A DNA stretch of 64,000 bases from contig OZ022259.1 in assembly GCA_963978905.1 (NCBI GenBank), forward strand, positions 10,726,001 through 10,790,000, in the 5' to 3' direction. Below the pieces are notes generated by a model, which made no database searches, was not told where the DNA came from, and saw only the letters and a program-made list of their open reading frames with translations. A program made the translations under genes and the position numbers. Origin of the DNA: Trichostrongylus colubriformis (lineage: Eukaryota; Nematoda; Chromadorea; Rhabditida; Trichostrongylidae). Below are positions 23,260 to 35,614 of the stretch, in pieces; the first letter of the stretch is position 1; each line of letters starts with the position of its first letter.

Positions 23260-23745
23260 AACACTTTTCCAGCCCGCGCAGTGGCTCGCTAGCACCAGAA
23301 TAAGTACTTGCAATCGTAGTAGGATATGAAGGACGTCCGTAACAGCTGACTTTTCGTTTTTATCCCATAATTTCTGGAGTATTCATCCACGGTGGTACTC
23401 GTGGATAGATGCCGCTTCCCACGGTTAATCGGTGAGTTTCGGAGGTGTCTCAGTCCGTGGTTACGGTGCCAGCGGACCAACAAAAGGGTTATTGGCACTG
23501 GTTGCCTTCGTTGTGGATCGCGCCATGCATGAGGTTCCCATGGTGATTATGTTAAATTAGTATCGGGTTCGAACTCGGATAGTCGTTTTCATCACATCCC
23601 CCCTTAATACTTTGGACCTTCAGCCTGAGAAATTTCGGTGATCACTGTCTACCTCAACGATTACGCCCCCTCTCCCCTCCCAATGACCGAATACGACCCC
23701 CGTTGAGCATTCCTCGACGGAGGCTCGACCCTGCATCTAGGACTG
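23260..23745 (+). repeat. dispersed repeat family, copy A
   Basis: Shares ordered blocks with 50,290-50,640 (AGTGGCTCGCTAGCA, GCCGCTTCCCACG, CAGCGGACCAACAAA) and with 51,615-51,735 (GGACCTTCAGCCTGAGAAAT, CCTCGACGGAGGCT). Origin unknown. Confidence 0.7.
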
Positions 23746-23778
23746 GTAACAAACGCAATCTATCAAAGTCAATATGTA

Positions 23779-26700
23779 CTATACTTTCTTAAGTTCACAT
23801 ATAAGCGGCACATGATCACTCGGGGCAATCTTTGACGGAATAGCTCCATATTTAGTGAGGAGTTCGAGACTGGGCCGTGGAGCCATTCGATGCAAAGTTG
23901 TTGTCGAATCAGTCCAGATGTAGTCCAGACATCCAGCAAATCCTCGATCCTCCCCATCACTGCTCTTGGACATCGTATAGTTGGTCAAACCTGTACCACT
24001 CTGATTCACCAATAGGCCACCGGATGGAAGAAGCTGTAATTCTGACATTGACAGCAAGTCCTCAGGCTCATTTGGTGTTTCATTCAAGTAAGGAACAGAA
24101 AAGGCATGGCCTCAACAAAATGATCGTTTACCTCAATGTCAGTGGCCCCCATCTCCTCATCCAGTTTCCAGCAGCTTGAAGTTTTGGATAAATTTCCCTT
24201 GAAAATGAAAACTTTGAGACGTATTTTTTGCTTGAATGTAGTACATCAAAATTAAAATGAGATATGAATTCGAAACTCAAATACTCTACTGAAGCTACTT
24301 TAGGCCGTCTGTAGAATGTGACAGTAAAGATGTTAAGTGAAGCAACAGTTGGGGAAAGTCTCAAAAACCAGGAAAATTCCACTGATCCGCATCGAAAACG
24401 AGCTTTCCTTTTGCGTTCCTGGAGGAATGACGCAAAGTGGCGAGGACACGGTTGTCCCGCCCTCCAAGGCTATTCCATAGTCGGCAGTCATTGGACCGAA
24501 AGGTGTCCAAAGGAAGCCACGATGAAAATTCTAAGGCGCGGTGTTCAACGAATCGCCACAGCTTAGAAGTCGTCATTTCATTCACAGAGGACATAACTTC
24601 CCCATTCGTTCATTTTACCCCTGTCGGTGTCTTTAAACAATAACATGGAAAACCAACCGTGCTAAGAAGTTCATACACTGGACCATCCGGGGTACTATTG
24701 AAATCTCCAGCGAAAAGTAATCGAATCGTATCATCCGGATATTCAGTTGCATAATATTGGCGAATACTATAAGAAATGAATATAATTAACTGTATAAAAG
24801 AGAACAGAGACTACGACTACAAAATTATCTTTTCTTAGACTGTACAGAGCTACGGCAATGTTCCTAGGTTTCACCTTGTGTGTTCTTCGATCGATCTGAG
24901 AAGCAACAACTCTGGAATCCACGCCTAGGTTTTCCAAAAGTAAGAACGCCGCTGGGTCATTCAGGTGATCAGTACGGTGTCATCTGATGCACTTATTTAA
25001 CACCAAATCACTGAAGCTTGATCACTTTCACCACTAGCTGAGTTTGACCATCTCCTACCTCTTTCAGTCTACCTGTTTTACGAACGAAAATGGCGCTATG
25101 CCATGGGGGTGCCTGAAGAATGGATCGCGATTCTCATAGAGGATTCCAGCAATACATCTAATCCAAAGACTAATACAGATACCCATGATAAAGAGCCATA
25201 CCTGTCAAGCTGCCGCACAGCTACTACCGCTTGCAGTACTTTCAAATGCTCATGCCTTGGATTATGGTGAAGATGTGTGTTACCGCAGATAAGAATATCA
25301 TTAGATATTCGGTCCCGCAATACTACTATCTAAAAGCAAAAAAGTAAAGTATACAATAGCAAAGATGGAGAGCACCTAATTAAAAATCGCGAAAAAAAAA
25401 AACCATGTAGTCTCATCTAAGCCACTGAAACCTGACACAATGAAGAAGCAGTCCACACGAAATTCTCACCCTACAAGGATGCTGAGTTATGGGCAAAAGC
25501 TTCGGTGCCGGACGGGACTCGAACACTGGTACATGGTACACTGGTACATTCAAAAGCTGAGTTAAAAGGTGAAGGTGGTGTCGGTAGTGTAATGGATTAG
25601 CACATATCCCCGGAAAGGATGAAGTGCGGGTTCGAGTCCCGTCCGGCACCGAAGCTTTTGCCCATAACTCAGCATCCTTGTAGTAACTTTCGCATCGCGA
25701 GCTGCGGCGATAAACAGCAGTTATCAAAAATTAAAATCTCACCCTACATATTCACTGCTCTCCAACCATCGGTTCAGACTTCACTTAACTTGTTGCTATT
25801 TTTGTTGCAACTTAGTACAAAGAAGGAATGAAGTATCAAACTCATACCATCTCATTTAACGATGTACCCCATATGTAACGTAAATTTGCAAACAACTGTC
25901 GAAGCACTCAATGATTCACTATACAGCCTTGAGATATTAAAGCAGCCTAGCCCATCTGCAGAATATGCCGTGAAGATGTAAAATTATTCAATCGTTTCTA
26001 GGGGCCTCCTAGAGGTTCTTCGGCACCTTATGGCGGTGGTCCTTCCTGGGAAAGGAACACAGGAAGCAAACAAATTATGTACTCCGCTAGTGAACAACAG
26101 TAATCCAAATTACTCTGACGTTCCCTCAGATCGATCATCTCAGGATGAATTTGAGAACTCGTTGTCGGAAAACTTGTAAAAGCTCTGCGGTCTCATAAGT
26201 TTCTGTCACTAGTTTGTTACCTATTGTTCGCTCCTTGATTGAAAATGCTGATGCTCTTCTTGCATTTATTTGTGAACACTCCGACCTGGGTGCGTACACT
26301 TATGACAAATCTTCGCTTTGCAACGTCGCACTCGCGGCGTCGTCAGTACAACCTGCCGCGGTTAGTTGGAGTTCCGCTCAGGACGCAAGGACATCCCGGA
26401 CAATTTGGCGAGAAACGCAGGCTAAGGCTACAATCACTTGAATGGAGGAGGTACGACTTACTCTTGGCTCCCAAAATTACAAGACAATCAGTACAAATAG
26501 ATGTGTGTAACTTTTTCGTTGTGTTGCCATCTGATGCAAAAGCGCGTTGATCAGAATCACAACAAATACGGTGAAGTCTCAGTATAGGTTGAAGTTTTTT
26601 TACAAACAGAGGGAGAATTCACTGCTACGCAAAAATGTGTACCCGGTAGAGTATACTACTTTTACAACATGCTGGCGATTATATATAATTTAAAGTCATG

Positions 26701-29668
26701 ATGTTCCTTACTTTTCCTTGGTTTATCCTTTTCCGTTGATTATGCAAGTTGTCACATGTCTCTGCACATGCCTACTGAATAAACAAACAAATAAACTTCA
26801 CAAGATGAAGGAGGCTCAACAGTCGAGACGTGGGTGTCATTGCAACAAGGACTGCTCTCAAGTGATCCCGTTAAGGGAAGGCGGACAGAACTACAAATAC
26901 GTGCCCTCACGAAAACAACATGTTTCATGTCTCTCATTTTGCTAGTGGTAGATTTATCGTCTGTAGACCGATTAATAAGTCACTTCATGTCGTCACACTT
27001 ACTTTATGTTTCTATGGAAGATACTAAAGACATACCTGGATAGTAGTTGGGCGATTGGAGAAGATCTCATGCGAAGCAACGCTTGTATTGAGGACACTTT
27101 TGACATCATAACAGTAATCTTTTTCTAAGAGCGAAGCCAACCCGTAGCATTCCGATGATAATAATCTGAAATACGAAATGGCTGAGGGTAGTATTTATGA
27201 TACTGTTATGATATTGTTGTTACTATTACCTTCACAGTAATTCTGGGGGGCTTCAAGAAAAGAGCTCAGCTCCTTTACTACGATATGAACAAAAAGGTAA
27301 AAAACAAACTACTCACTCAAATCTTTGACGACGGAAAGCGATGACAGATCCTTCAGTCACTTCTTTCTGTTTTCTCGCAAAGCACATTTCTAAATCTATT
27401 GAAGTGAAGAGTGCGCTAAGGTAACGCATTTGCATTCGTTGATCAACTTCCTGCAGGAAACATAAATCCATATCATAACCTGAAAAAGGCTTCTACAATC
27501 CATCAAATTGTTTTCAATAGCGCTTTTCATCGAAGAGAAAGCCGGGCCGAAGTATAACAGGAATATCAAGTGCTTAAAGAAGCGATCGAAAGGGATTAGA
27601 GGTTAATGAAGAGGGACTTCATCAGTTCCAAAAAAGCTTAAAATTCAGCGGTATAGCGACCATAAAGGTACAATTCCGCTGATCACAGTTCATTGAGAGA
27701 AATTAAACCCCTATGTGATATTAAAGATTATCAGTAAGGCGTTAAATCAACTTTATAAGCATACTTGATAATTCTTTGAGCAGCAGTGGATATCTATACT
27801 CGTACATCTGATAGGCTTTCGGACAATACGAGAAGAATAGCGATTCTTCAGGACCAGATAAATCCAAATACAGATCGGCCAGAATATTGTAAGAAACGGC
27901 CCGTATACTGAAAGGTTATCAGTAAAACAAGTGCAACAGTAACAATAAACCATACCATAACAGTAAAGACGAAGAAATATACCAATCGGGAGGTCTCTGT
28001 TCTTGAGACCATTTGATGTTGTCTTCAAAAATTAGCGGCTCATCGACTACCTCAATGGGGTATTTCGAGACACCACATCTGAACAGTGAAAATAATGTGC
28101 CACCTTTTAAGACGAACACAAGCAGTGAAAAGAAATAATAGAGAAGGCTTGCACATATCAAGAGAAACCCAACCCATATAGGCATGTCTAGAAAGAATAG
28201 TAATGGAGGGAATGAGAAATCGAAGAGCTCCGAAAGGATAGATCGAAGAGCGATTCGAAATTCAGATTGATCAAAACAAAAAAATTGTGCAGTTTTGACT
28301 CTACTTCATCTCCTTACAATTTTACTCACTTGACAATGGCTTCTGGACCCAGGTCTGCTACCAAGAACAAAAACTTTCCCGAATCAACAGACGATGGAAC
28401 GTAGCAGTCACCAGTCCACCGATATTCGCAGTTCGTTACAGAAAATCTGCGAGACGAACCTTTAAGGGATAAACATGGTGGTGGTAATAAAAGTTCTCAT
28501 TAGAAATACCTATTCGCCTCCCCAGTAAATCAATCCTAATGCGCAACGGAATAATAAGCTGAGATAAGAAAATCCAATACAATAGCCACCTTCAATCATT
28601 GAAATTAATTCCCGATCAGCAACGTCCTTAGGCTTGTTGCTACATGATGGATTCCCAACGGATTGAGGAGTGTATACATACCAATGCAAAGTCGGCCTCA
28701 TGACTGGCGATCCTAAAACAGTAGATTTTAAGATGATAACTGCTTGAGCGCCCCTTTTTCTTGAAGTGCTATGCCCCCTACCTACTCATGAGATGCAGGA
28801 GGAATTTGTTCACTCCCTTCCTTAAAATGAAGATCGGAGAGACTAGGCGACCCACACTGGCGACTAGTTCTCAACTATTCGGATAATTCCTAGAATCTTC
28901 TCTACCGGAGCATAAGAAATGTTGCAGACGGATATTTTCCCCATATCCTTACCCCCTTTCTCTAAAACCACTTCATCATACCAGGGAACCGAGCACCACA
29001 ATAAATTAGTTTATAAAATATACATAAGTCCACCTGCTATTGACCTTGTCTGAAATCGATGGCTGGATATATGGGACAACCTGCCAACGGTTTAATTAAA
29101 CATGACACTGACGACAGATCAACTGGCTCACGAATAAGAGTATATGGAATACCACCGACAAGTAATAGTTGTTCAGCATCCATAACTTCCGCGAGAGTCT
29201 ACAAAAAACAATTTGGATATCAATAGAATGGCCATAATTCAGTAACACTTACCAATGACTCAACCTTATTCGCAGAATGTGGAGCCTCAACGGAGACCAT
29301 CACACCTGATGCTTCCGTCGACGATTCAAGATTCGAACCGGGGCTGATCATCTTCTTGCTCTTTTGAGGTACAGCCATTTTTTGGATTTTGAATTCAATC
29401 TGGAGAGTAGCCATAACGCTCACAAGCATAGGTCATATCTTCACTCGATAACTGGTGTCATGTGGAAGATTAGCCGACATTGAGAATGTTGGCTCATGTT
29501 CCACACTGAAAGAAGCCTCTTGCTTAGAGAAACTGACCTTTTTGGCGGTATCGCGAAAAGGCTCCGAAAGTGGTCGTCTCAACGCAACTATTAATGAATT
29601 CCCATTGTACTGGTAGTCGAACAACAATGAAAGGAAATCAGATCTGAAGGCAATGGTTGGAATTACGA
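23779..29668 (-). CDS. pde-12: PDE12-type 2',5'-phosphodiesterase (EEP nuclease family), 5' end uncertain
   Basis: Degrades 2',5'-linked oligoadenylate and can trim poly(A); in mammals it is mitochondrial. Ten or more exons (minus): 29668-29445, 29399-29253, 29198-29045, 28712-28590, 28459-28330, 28078-27983, 27907-27765, 27479-27317, 27165-27036, 25329-25202, 24766-24658, 24197-24132 and 24066-23779 (TAG). Every junction keeps phase. The EEP catalytic motifs appear in order: VSYNILADLYLDL, DLCFLQEVDQRM, ILICGNTHLHHNP, FAGDFNSTPDGPVYELL, GFAGCLDYIWTDS and APSDHVPLICELK. The part before the catalytic domain (CPIYPAIDFRQGSPVM, LHWYVYTPQ, WTGDCYVPSSVDSGKF) follows the human PDE12 layout. The first exon or exons, where a mitochondrial presequence is expected, were not placed. 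The last acceptor (CAAATGAG) is weak. No frame break was seen. Confidence 0.92.
25474..25680. repeat. 51-bp perfect inverted repeat flanking a tRNA-like sequence
   Basis: 25474-25524 is the exact inverse complement of 25630-25680, with a 105-base spacer. Each arm contains the T arm and acceptor end of the tRNA-like sequence plus 30 flanking bases. Confidence 0.95.
25578..25650 (+). ncRNA. tRNA-like sequence (tRNA pseudogene or SINE head)
   Basis: Folds as a cloverleaf of 73 nt: acceptor GTGTCGG/CCGGCAC, D arm GTGT/GCAC, anticodon stem TATCC/GGATG, T arm GCGGG TTCGAGT CCCGT. The A box (TAGTGTAATGG) and B box (GGTTCGAGTCC) match the Pol III consensus. The anticodon loop is CCGGAAA: position 33 is C instead of U and the anticodon would be GGA, which eukaryotic serine tRNAs do not use, and there is no long variable arm. 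It therefore looks like a tRNA relic rather than a working gene. Its 3' half is part of the inverted repeat at 25,474-25,680. It lies in a pde-12 intron. Confidence 0.6.
26285..26430 (+). repeat. dispersed repeat, related to 43,560-43,720 (inverse)
   Basis: Shared ordered blocks: GTACACTTATGAC, TTCGCTTTGC, CGTCAGTACAAC(C/T)TGCCGC and GGAGTTCCGCTCAGGACGC, with the other copy on the opposite strand. It lies in the 1.7-kb intron of pde-12. Confidence 0.6.
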
Positions 29669-30198
29669 CTAAAAATCAAAAGGACAGCGCAGAACTGGAA
29701 ACATCAATCAATACAAGTCTCCTTTTCCCTACGTTTCCTTCGACGTTGGACTATCTAGCAATTATTGTTTTCGGTTAAAACCAGTTTCGTGAGCGAAGTT
29801 GGACACGGTCCCCATCCAATCGAAATTGGAACCCTTTCATGATTTGTTCTTCGATTCCCAGATCTCATATACAATAGGAGGGTCACCACTATTACTTTAA
29901 TGTCCATTTTGATGAGGCAGCTGAGCACAATGGAAATTACCAAGTGTTCGGGGGTGGAAGGGTTGCCAAAGTCTGGGGTAGAACGGAGCAGTTGTGCCCC
30001 TTCGTAGTGAGAACCAGAGCCCGGACTAAAGCTTTCAAATGAGCGTCTAGACCGAATGTTCCTTCCACCGGTCCCTTGCCCAAAACGGTTATGTTTAAAT
30101 GACCATACTTTCCATAGTAAAGTTGGGTGCGATTTCATCACCCCTCACTTTGGTTTACCTAGAGCCGGTTCCCTATCAAGATTTTCTACCGCATTTTG

Positions 30199-30626
30199 TT
30201 ACAGTGATGATCTGTAGTTGTGACCACAAGCAGCATTTCATATTTACCAACAAAATGTTCTAAACCTACTGACTGAACTGCTTACCTTTCATTGGTACGT
30301 GGATCGATGGGATCTTTCCACAATAAAATAGAATTTTGAGGTAGCAGCATAGGTAGTGATGATCTAAAAACCCACTTCCTTCACTGAGAATGGTATATCA
30401 GAAAAGGTTAGTACTTTTGAAGAAAACAATCCTAGGATCAATGTAAGAGATTATTGCACTTCATATGCTTAGTGGCAGTGATATGATCTCGGCAACCGCA
30501 AAACCCTTGCAGTATTGTTCCCCAACGAAATAATTACAGAATAGATACCGACAGCAACAATCCTGCTGGAATTGCTTTGGTGCCAAGTATGAACGGTGCC
30601 GGATGATAACCGTAGAACAGCTCCAT
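30199..30626 (-). CDS. possible small membrane protein, 59 aa, three exons
   Basis: Exons 30626-30538 (ATG), 30363-30286 and 30211-30199 (TAA) total 180 nt with consistent phase. The protein begins MELFYGYHPAPFILGTKAIP, has one hydrophobic stretch long enough to span a membrane (AGLLLSVSILSSLPMLL), then a polar tail (WKDPIDPRTNERSSL). Length and layout resemble a single-pass membrane protein. I do not recognise a family. The final micro-exon is the weakest part. Exons 1-2 could instead be the 5' end of a longer transcript. Confidence 0.4.
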
Positions 30627-31192
30627 GGATACAAAATAGCCAAAATGACCGCTCTATGAGATTCTAAATTGATTTTCTAAATCCCATCACCAGAAGAACC
30701 TAATGAGTCTTGATAAGATTTACTGAAACAGTGCTATTCAGCGGCGCCGCGTTTCGCCCGCAAAAGCGCAGCAACGCAGAATCCCATAGTAGCACAGTCG
30801 CGTGCAGAGGGGCAGAATTGCAAAATCACGAAGTCTGACATCGGCCAGATTATCTCTAACGTATATTGCGTTCGCAATGACAATGTTCAAAACATCTGAG
30901 AGATCTTCGAGATGTTGTTGTCTTCCCCGAGCATTAACTTTTACGAAAGCGGAAAAAAAACTAATGACGAGCAATCATCAAATGAAATGAAATAAACGGA
31001 TCAAGGAAATTGATGAAGTAGTCACCTTTTCAACCGAATCGCGCTGGATGTGTACGCCTTCCCTGTTCTCTTTAGCTGGACAGACGCCACCGGTTTAGCG
31101 AGTCCCTTTCCCTGAAATGACTACTTTGAAAAAGAAAAGTTGATCATTCAGAGGAAAACTGATCCAGGTCAATCACTTCGCCATCAACCAGG

Positions 31193-31658
31193 TTAAAGAC
31201 ACCAGAAGGGGGTAATTTTGGCTTACGGTAGAACAGACGTAGTGTGGACGAGTTCAAGTGGCCGCCATTGCACAAACTCGCCAATTTGACGCCTTGGCAT
31301 GGTGCCAAAAGGAGATGTTTCTATTAGAAAATTTGTTTTTTCCTTTACTTTTTACTTTGTTCTTTCTTATATTGTTTCTAGATGTACTTACATGAATGCT
31401 AATGTAGTTAGGAATGGCCACTCCTGTGCGCTGGGAGTCAGGTGCTACAACCAACGTTGGCCCACGGCCCGTCTCCTACAGCGGACAACTCGGAATGGAT
31501 GCGCTGATGCGAATGGGATGCAAATACACACCGCAGCGTCGCGCTTTTGAGTCCGGGTTTTTTCGCCTAATATCGCTTCTAACCTTGAGTGTTCATTAGA
31601 AAATGCTCATTTCTTTGCATCTTCCTCTTGTTTCGGACCCCCTTCCGGTTCCTTTAAA
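31193..31658 (-). mobile_element. 466-bp TTAA-flanked MITE, full copy
   Basis: Ends TTAAAGACACCAGAAGGGGG and CCTTCCGGTTCCTTTAA are imperfect inverted repeats, with TTAA at both edges as in piggyBac-type target duplications. Same length as the oppositely oriented copy at 35,615. Confidence 0.8.
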
Positions 31659-32267
31659 GGCATAAACAAATGTGGCATAGATGAAGGAGCAGTAAAGTTT
31701 GATATTTACGCATCATATGTGTTGTCAACTACACCGCGAGATCGGCACTCGCCTCAAGCATGCAAATATTTTGTAGCCTTTTACTATATTATTCAATGTG
31801 ATACATGGGCCGTTTTCCCTGAAATTCAAGAAGGGTCATAGGCCGCGTTGAAAGCTGTCAGCCGCGACATGGCACACCTCAAGCTTCGACGTCACGTGGA
31901 GTTAGCATAAATACATAACCATCCACAAGCACTAGCTATGCTTCGATCTCTCGATCAGGTGCATGGCTGCCGTTTGCAATCTTTAGTCTTCTGGAAGGTT
32001 TTCCACGGCACATTACAAGAGATGTGAAGTCGAAAAGGAAACATTCAATTGTAGGTGATGATGACTGGGAATGGGGAAGTCAGAACCTGGTCACTTAGAG
32101 ATGCACATCCAAGCCATCCGACCATCGCGATCAATCTAGCGTAACAAAAGAGGATCCCTTTGCCTACACTTCTAGAGTCACCAAAAGATTGAAATACGGC
32201 CCTAAAATTCGACCGGATAGTTTGGATAGGTAGCCATGTGTGATTGTATAAATTTTTGATTAATTTC

Positions 32268-32491
32268 GGGTCAATGTGACTCAGGGGGGAGGGGAGGCTG
32301 AGACGAGATGTCGTGCCAGCAGCATCATTCTTGCAGTTGAGGGCGTGTCCTTTAGCCGTCTGGGTCTCCCAGATTTGCCTAAAATTTTCAGAACGAGCTT
32401 GAAAGCGCGTCGTCAGCAATCTTCCAAGGCGTGACAGCTAGCCGCGTCTCTTCTTCCCTACCCTCCCCCCCCCCCTGAGCCACTTTGACCC
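32268..32491. mobile_element. 224-bp TIR element with poly(G)/poly(C) edges
   Basis: Left GGGTCAATGTGACTCAGGGG and right CCCCTGAGCCACTTTGACCC are inverted with two mismatches, then run into G/C tracts. Flanks TTAATTTC and TTAATTT suggest a target duplication. Confidence 0.75.
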
Positions 32492-33492
32492 TTAATTTTT
32501 TCTATACTCACATTTTTGTAATATTTACGTGGCTTATTTGGACAGTGCAGGATAGAATGCCCATCAAAGGAAGGCTGTAACATAAGCGTATGTGTCTACT
32601 GATATTTGCTGAAGATGCATCGTACTCTTTGAGACCCTCGCAAAATAGTGCAAGCCAATAAGTGAATGCGTACGTTGGTTTTGGCTATGTAGCAAAACAG
32701 AGCCGGGTGCCATCGAAGTGAGGATGCATTCGCGGAAAGGTGAACAACTGACAATGAGCATCAATTACGAGTCAATCTGTGCTATTTTTTAGCCTCGCCT
32801 TAGGGAACAGGGGATGGGGCTCCTTTTTCTTGCAATGCCTAAGCGAAATAGCGCCGGACGCTAACACAGTAAGGCCCCATTGCAACAGCACCCGGAGACG
32901 ATTTTTGACGATGTTGAAAAAAGCATTGAAGGCGCTCAGCCATAGGCATTCTGAACTGATTAGAACTAAAAGGGTACGGGAAATACGCAAAGCAGCGGAA
33001 AAACTGGTCAAGTGCTTCAACAAATGAAACTCTTTAGACCTTACTTGCACTTTTCTGCACAGGTGAATTCATGACAGTAAATGAACAAAAGGGTCAAAGT
33101 TACACTGAAAACACGACACGCTCACAAGCAACTTGAAACGTGGTAAAACCATAACCAACCTCTAATTCTTTTCCAAGAATACGTTCCCACTGTTGATGTG
33201 TTCTAGATCTGTGCACTAAGCCGCTTAGAAAGGCGATGAACTTCGATATCATTAAGCCATCAAAGTCTGAACAACTTCAGTGCTCATTAAAATAGTAGGA
33301 GAGCAGCATATGGGAAGGACAATGTAGCACAGTCGTTGGTTAGGATGTGTTGACCGCATACACGACCAGTGGCGCTAAATTTACAATTATGGCCTTCGCA
33401 TGGTGTCAAGACTAACGACCGTCTACCGGCAAGTAATTATTATGCCGTCCTTCTGAATACCACCACTGTATAACATTCAGCATGCAGTAGTC

Positions 33493-33907
33493 GGTGCTAA
33501 GGTAGTTGGGGGGGGGGGGGGGGGGGGCACTCGAAAAAGGCAAGAGTCGCGCCCAGTTTCTGCTCATAGGCACTCTCAAGGTTATTTTATGCCTAGATAC
33601 AGCTAACTTACCAAGAAAACGATTGAATTATTCTTCCATTAAAATATTACAAAAAATTAGCTACAACTAGACCGAACAACCACTTACGCGTATTCGCCTA
33701 AGCCTAGGGGAAGGGAATTTCCTTCCCCAAGGCTTAGGCTAACATAGGATGAATAAACAAGCACGAATTTACTTTCCAGAATCGTCTTTAAGCAGAATTC
33801 GAACCCGATTCGGCAAGCGCTATGGCTTCTCTGCGCTTCAGCCATGCGTTAGAGACGCAGAGACACTACTGCAGTGGCCCCCCCCCCCCCCCAACTACCT
33901 TAGCACC
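33493..33907. mobile_element. 415-bp element bounded by G20 and C15
   Basis: Perfect inverted ends GGTGCTAAGGTAGTTGGGGG, with a 20-base G run inside the left and a 15-base C run inside the right. It contains an imperfect 42-bp palindrome (about 33,695-33,740, centred on GGGAATTTCC) and a Pol III B-box-like ATTCGAACCCG. Confidence 0.75.
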
Positions 33908-34573
33908 CAGTAGTCAACAGAAATGCTTTGGCCAGAGAATCCAGGCTCTCATGTTAAGGCTAAAAACGTTGGTAGCTGTCACTATCGTAGTGTGTCACTT
34001 CACGCGATAGGTATTGAACAATGAATGCTCCGCTGATGATTATATAGTTGTTTGATACATTTTGCATGTAGTTTTATAGTTCTGGTATTGCACCAGAACC
34101 AACCGCACCCTCTCACAGATGTTTTATTATCTTTGGTACATAATTCACAGATTATGTGCGCTTAATCGTCTCTCCTGCACCTAGGGTGTGACCTCATTTG
34201 GGACTTAGAGTCACTCACAAATTTCTGTTGTCGATTATTAGCATTCTACCACCTACTGCCAACTGTACTAACGTATCAATACACCTCCAACATCTACAAG
34301 TCTACACATTGTATATAAACTAGGCTTGAAGCTATCACGAATTTCACGGACGTATCCCCTAAATCACACACTGTTAAGTTCTTCCCATCCAATTCTACCT
34401 GTTAACGTTAGCAATTGCACGTGCACTACGATAGTTTCCATTCACATTTACCCAGAGATTGTACTTCGAAGTGGTGGTCGGTGTGAGGGGCACGCTCCCT
34501 AAGTGTTTGCATGTGTGAATGTATTGGTTTGCGAAAAAGGTGAATGCAATAGGGGCAGCCAAGCTTGGCGATT

Positions 34574-34885
34574 GCTTTTGAAGCGGTGGTCCAGTGGATC
34601 AGCAATTGTTGCTATAAAGTGGCAGCGTTTGCACAGTTTCAGTAACACAGTTACAAGTACTGCTGGCATCAACATATCGCATGGCACCTCAAACTCGGGT
34701 AATCAAGCTTTATTCAAAGATAAACGAGCTTTTGAAGCGGTGGTCCAGTGGATCAGCGATTGTTGCTATAAAGTGGCAGCGTCTGCACAGTTTCAATAAC
34801 ACAGAGTTACAAGTACTGCTGACATCCACATGTCGCATGGCAGCTCAAACTCGGGTAATCAGGCTTTATTCAAAGATAACCGGCG
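34574..34885 (+). repeat. 154-bp tandem duplication, two copies
   Basis: GCTTTTGAAGCGGTGGTCCA starts at 34,574 and again at 34,728; the copies stay about 90% alike to AATCARGCTTTATTCAAAGA. The open frames across it are by-products. Confidence 0.85.
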
Positions 34886-35614
34886 AAATGAACAGTATCA
34901 CTCACGACACGGTACTCCAGAACATCGCGGAGTTGAGAGATTGCAACATGGTAAAAAACTTCAAATAATTAAGAGATCGCAGTGTGGTAGCAACTTCGTG
35001 GTAGCATGACAATGGTTTGCAGCGCAACGGTACAATAGCGGGCTCATTGCGAGCAATGAGCAGTGATTAACAACGCGTTCTGTGACGCAAGTACAGAGGT
35101 GTAGGTAGGACTGAGTCAGGCAAGAGTTGAACAAGAGGCATTTCTGATATTAGAGAACTAAATTTCTTGAAACAAACAAAAACATTTCAAATGCTATAGA
35201 TGAGGGAATTTTACCCTGGAGTGAAGCTGCCTCCAGTACTAAACTAGCACACAAGCCTGGAATTTCTGGGGCATGTAGAGTAAAATAGGCCCTGGTCTTG
35301 AGATGATTGGGATGGGCATAGCAGCAAATTTATTTATTTAATTGCATTACATGGTGTACAATAACATCTGTTTGTTACTGAAAAGGGAAGGATAAAAAAC
35401 TGCAGGATTATCCGAAACGAGGGAAAGCAGATGAGAAAAAGGCTTTCCAAATTCCAGAACAGTCATAGAAGCCTCAAAGTAATTGGTTGTTTTAGTATGT
35501 GTACATGTTACAGCCGCTGATGAAGGTAATAACTTTTGCCGGAAAAAAAGCTTACAGTTAGCTAAGTGGTTAATAGCGGCTTATGCAGGATGAAAGAAAT
35601 CATTGTCAGCCAAC

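Larger units (their letters stand above)
20905..23778. other. intergenic, repeats only
   Basis: Holds the perfect hairpin at 21,891-21,943, a 38-bp tandem pair, C runs near 22,365 and 22,405, and a dispersed repeat at 23,260-23,745. No convincing exon was seen on either strand. Confidence 0.6.

Noticed and set aside
24361..24594. Exon in the pde-12 intron between 24,657 and 24,198
   Set aside because: The flanking exons join in phase without it, matching the family spacing (LLST-GNLS), and no acceptor/donor pair fits.
25578..25650. Functional tRNA-Ser(GGA) gene
   Set aside because: C at position 33, an anticodon eukaryotes do not use for Ser, no long variable arm, and an inverted duplicate of its 3' half.
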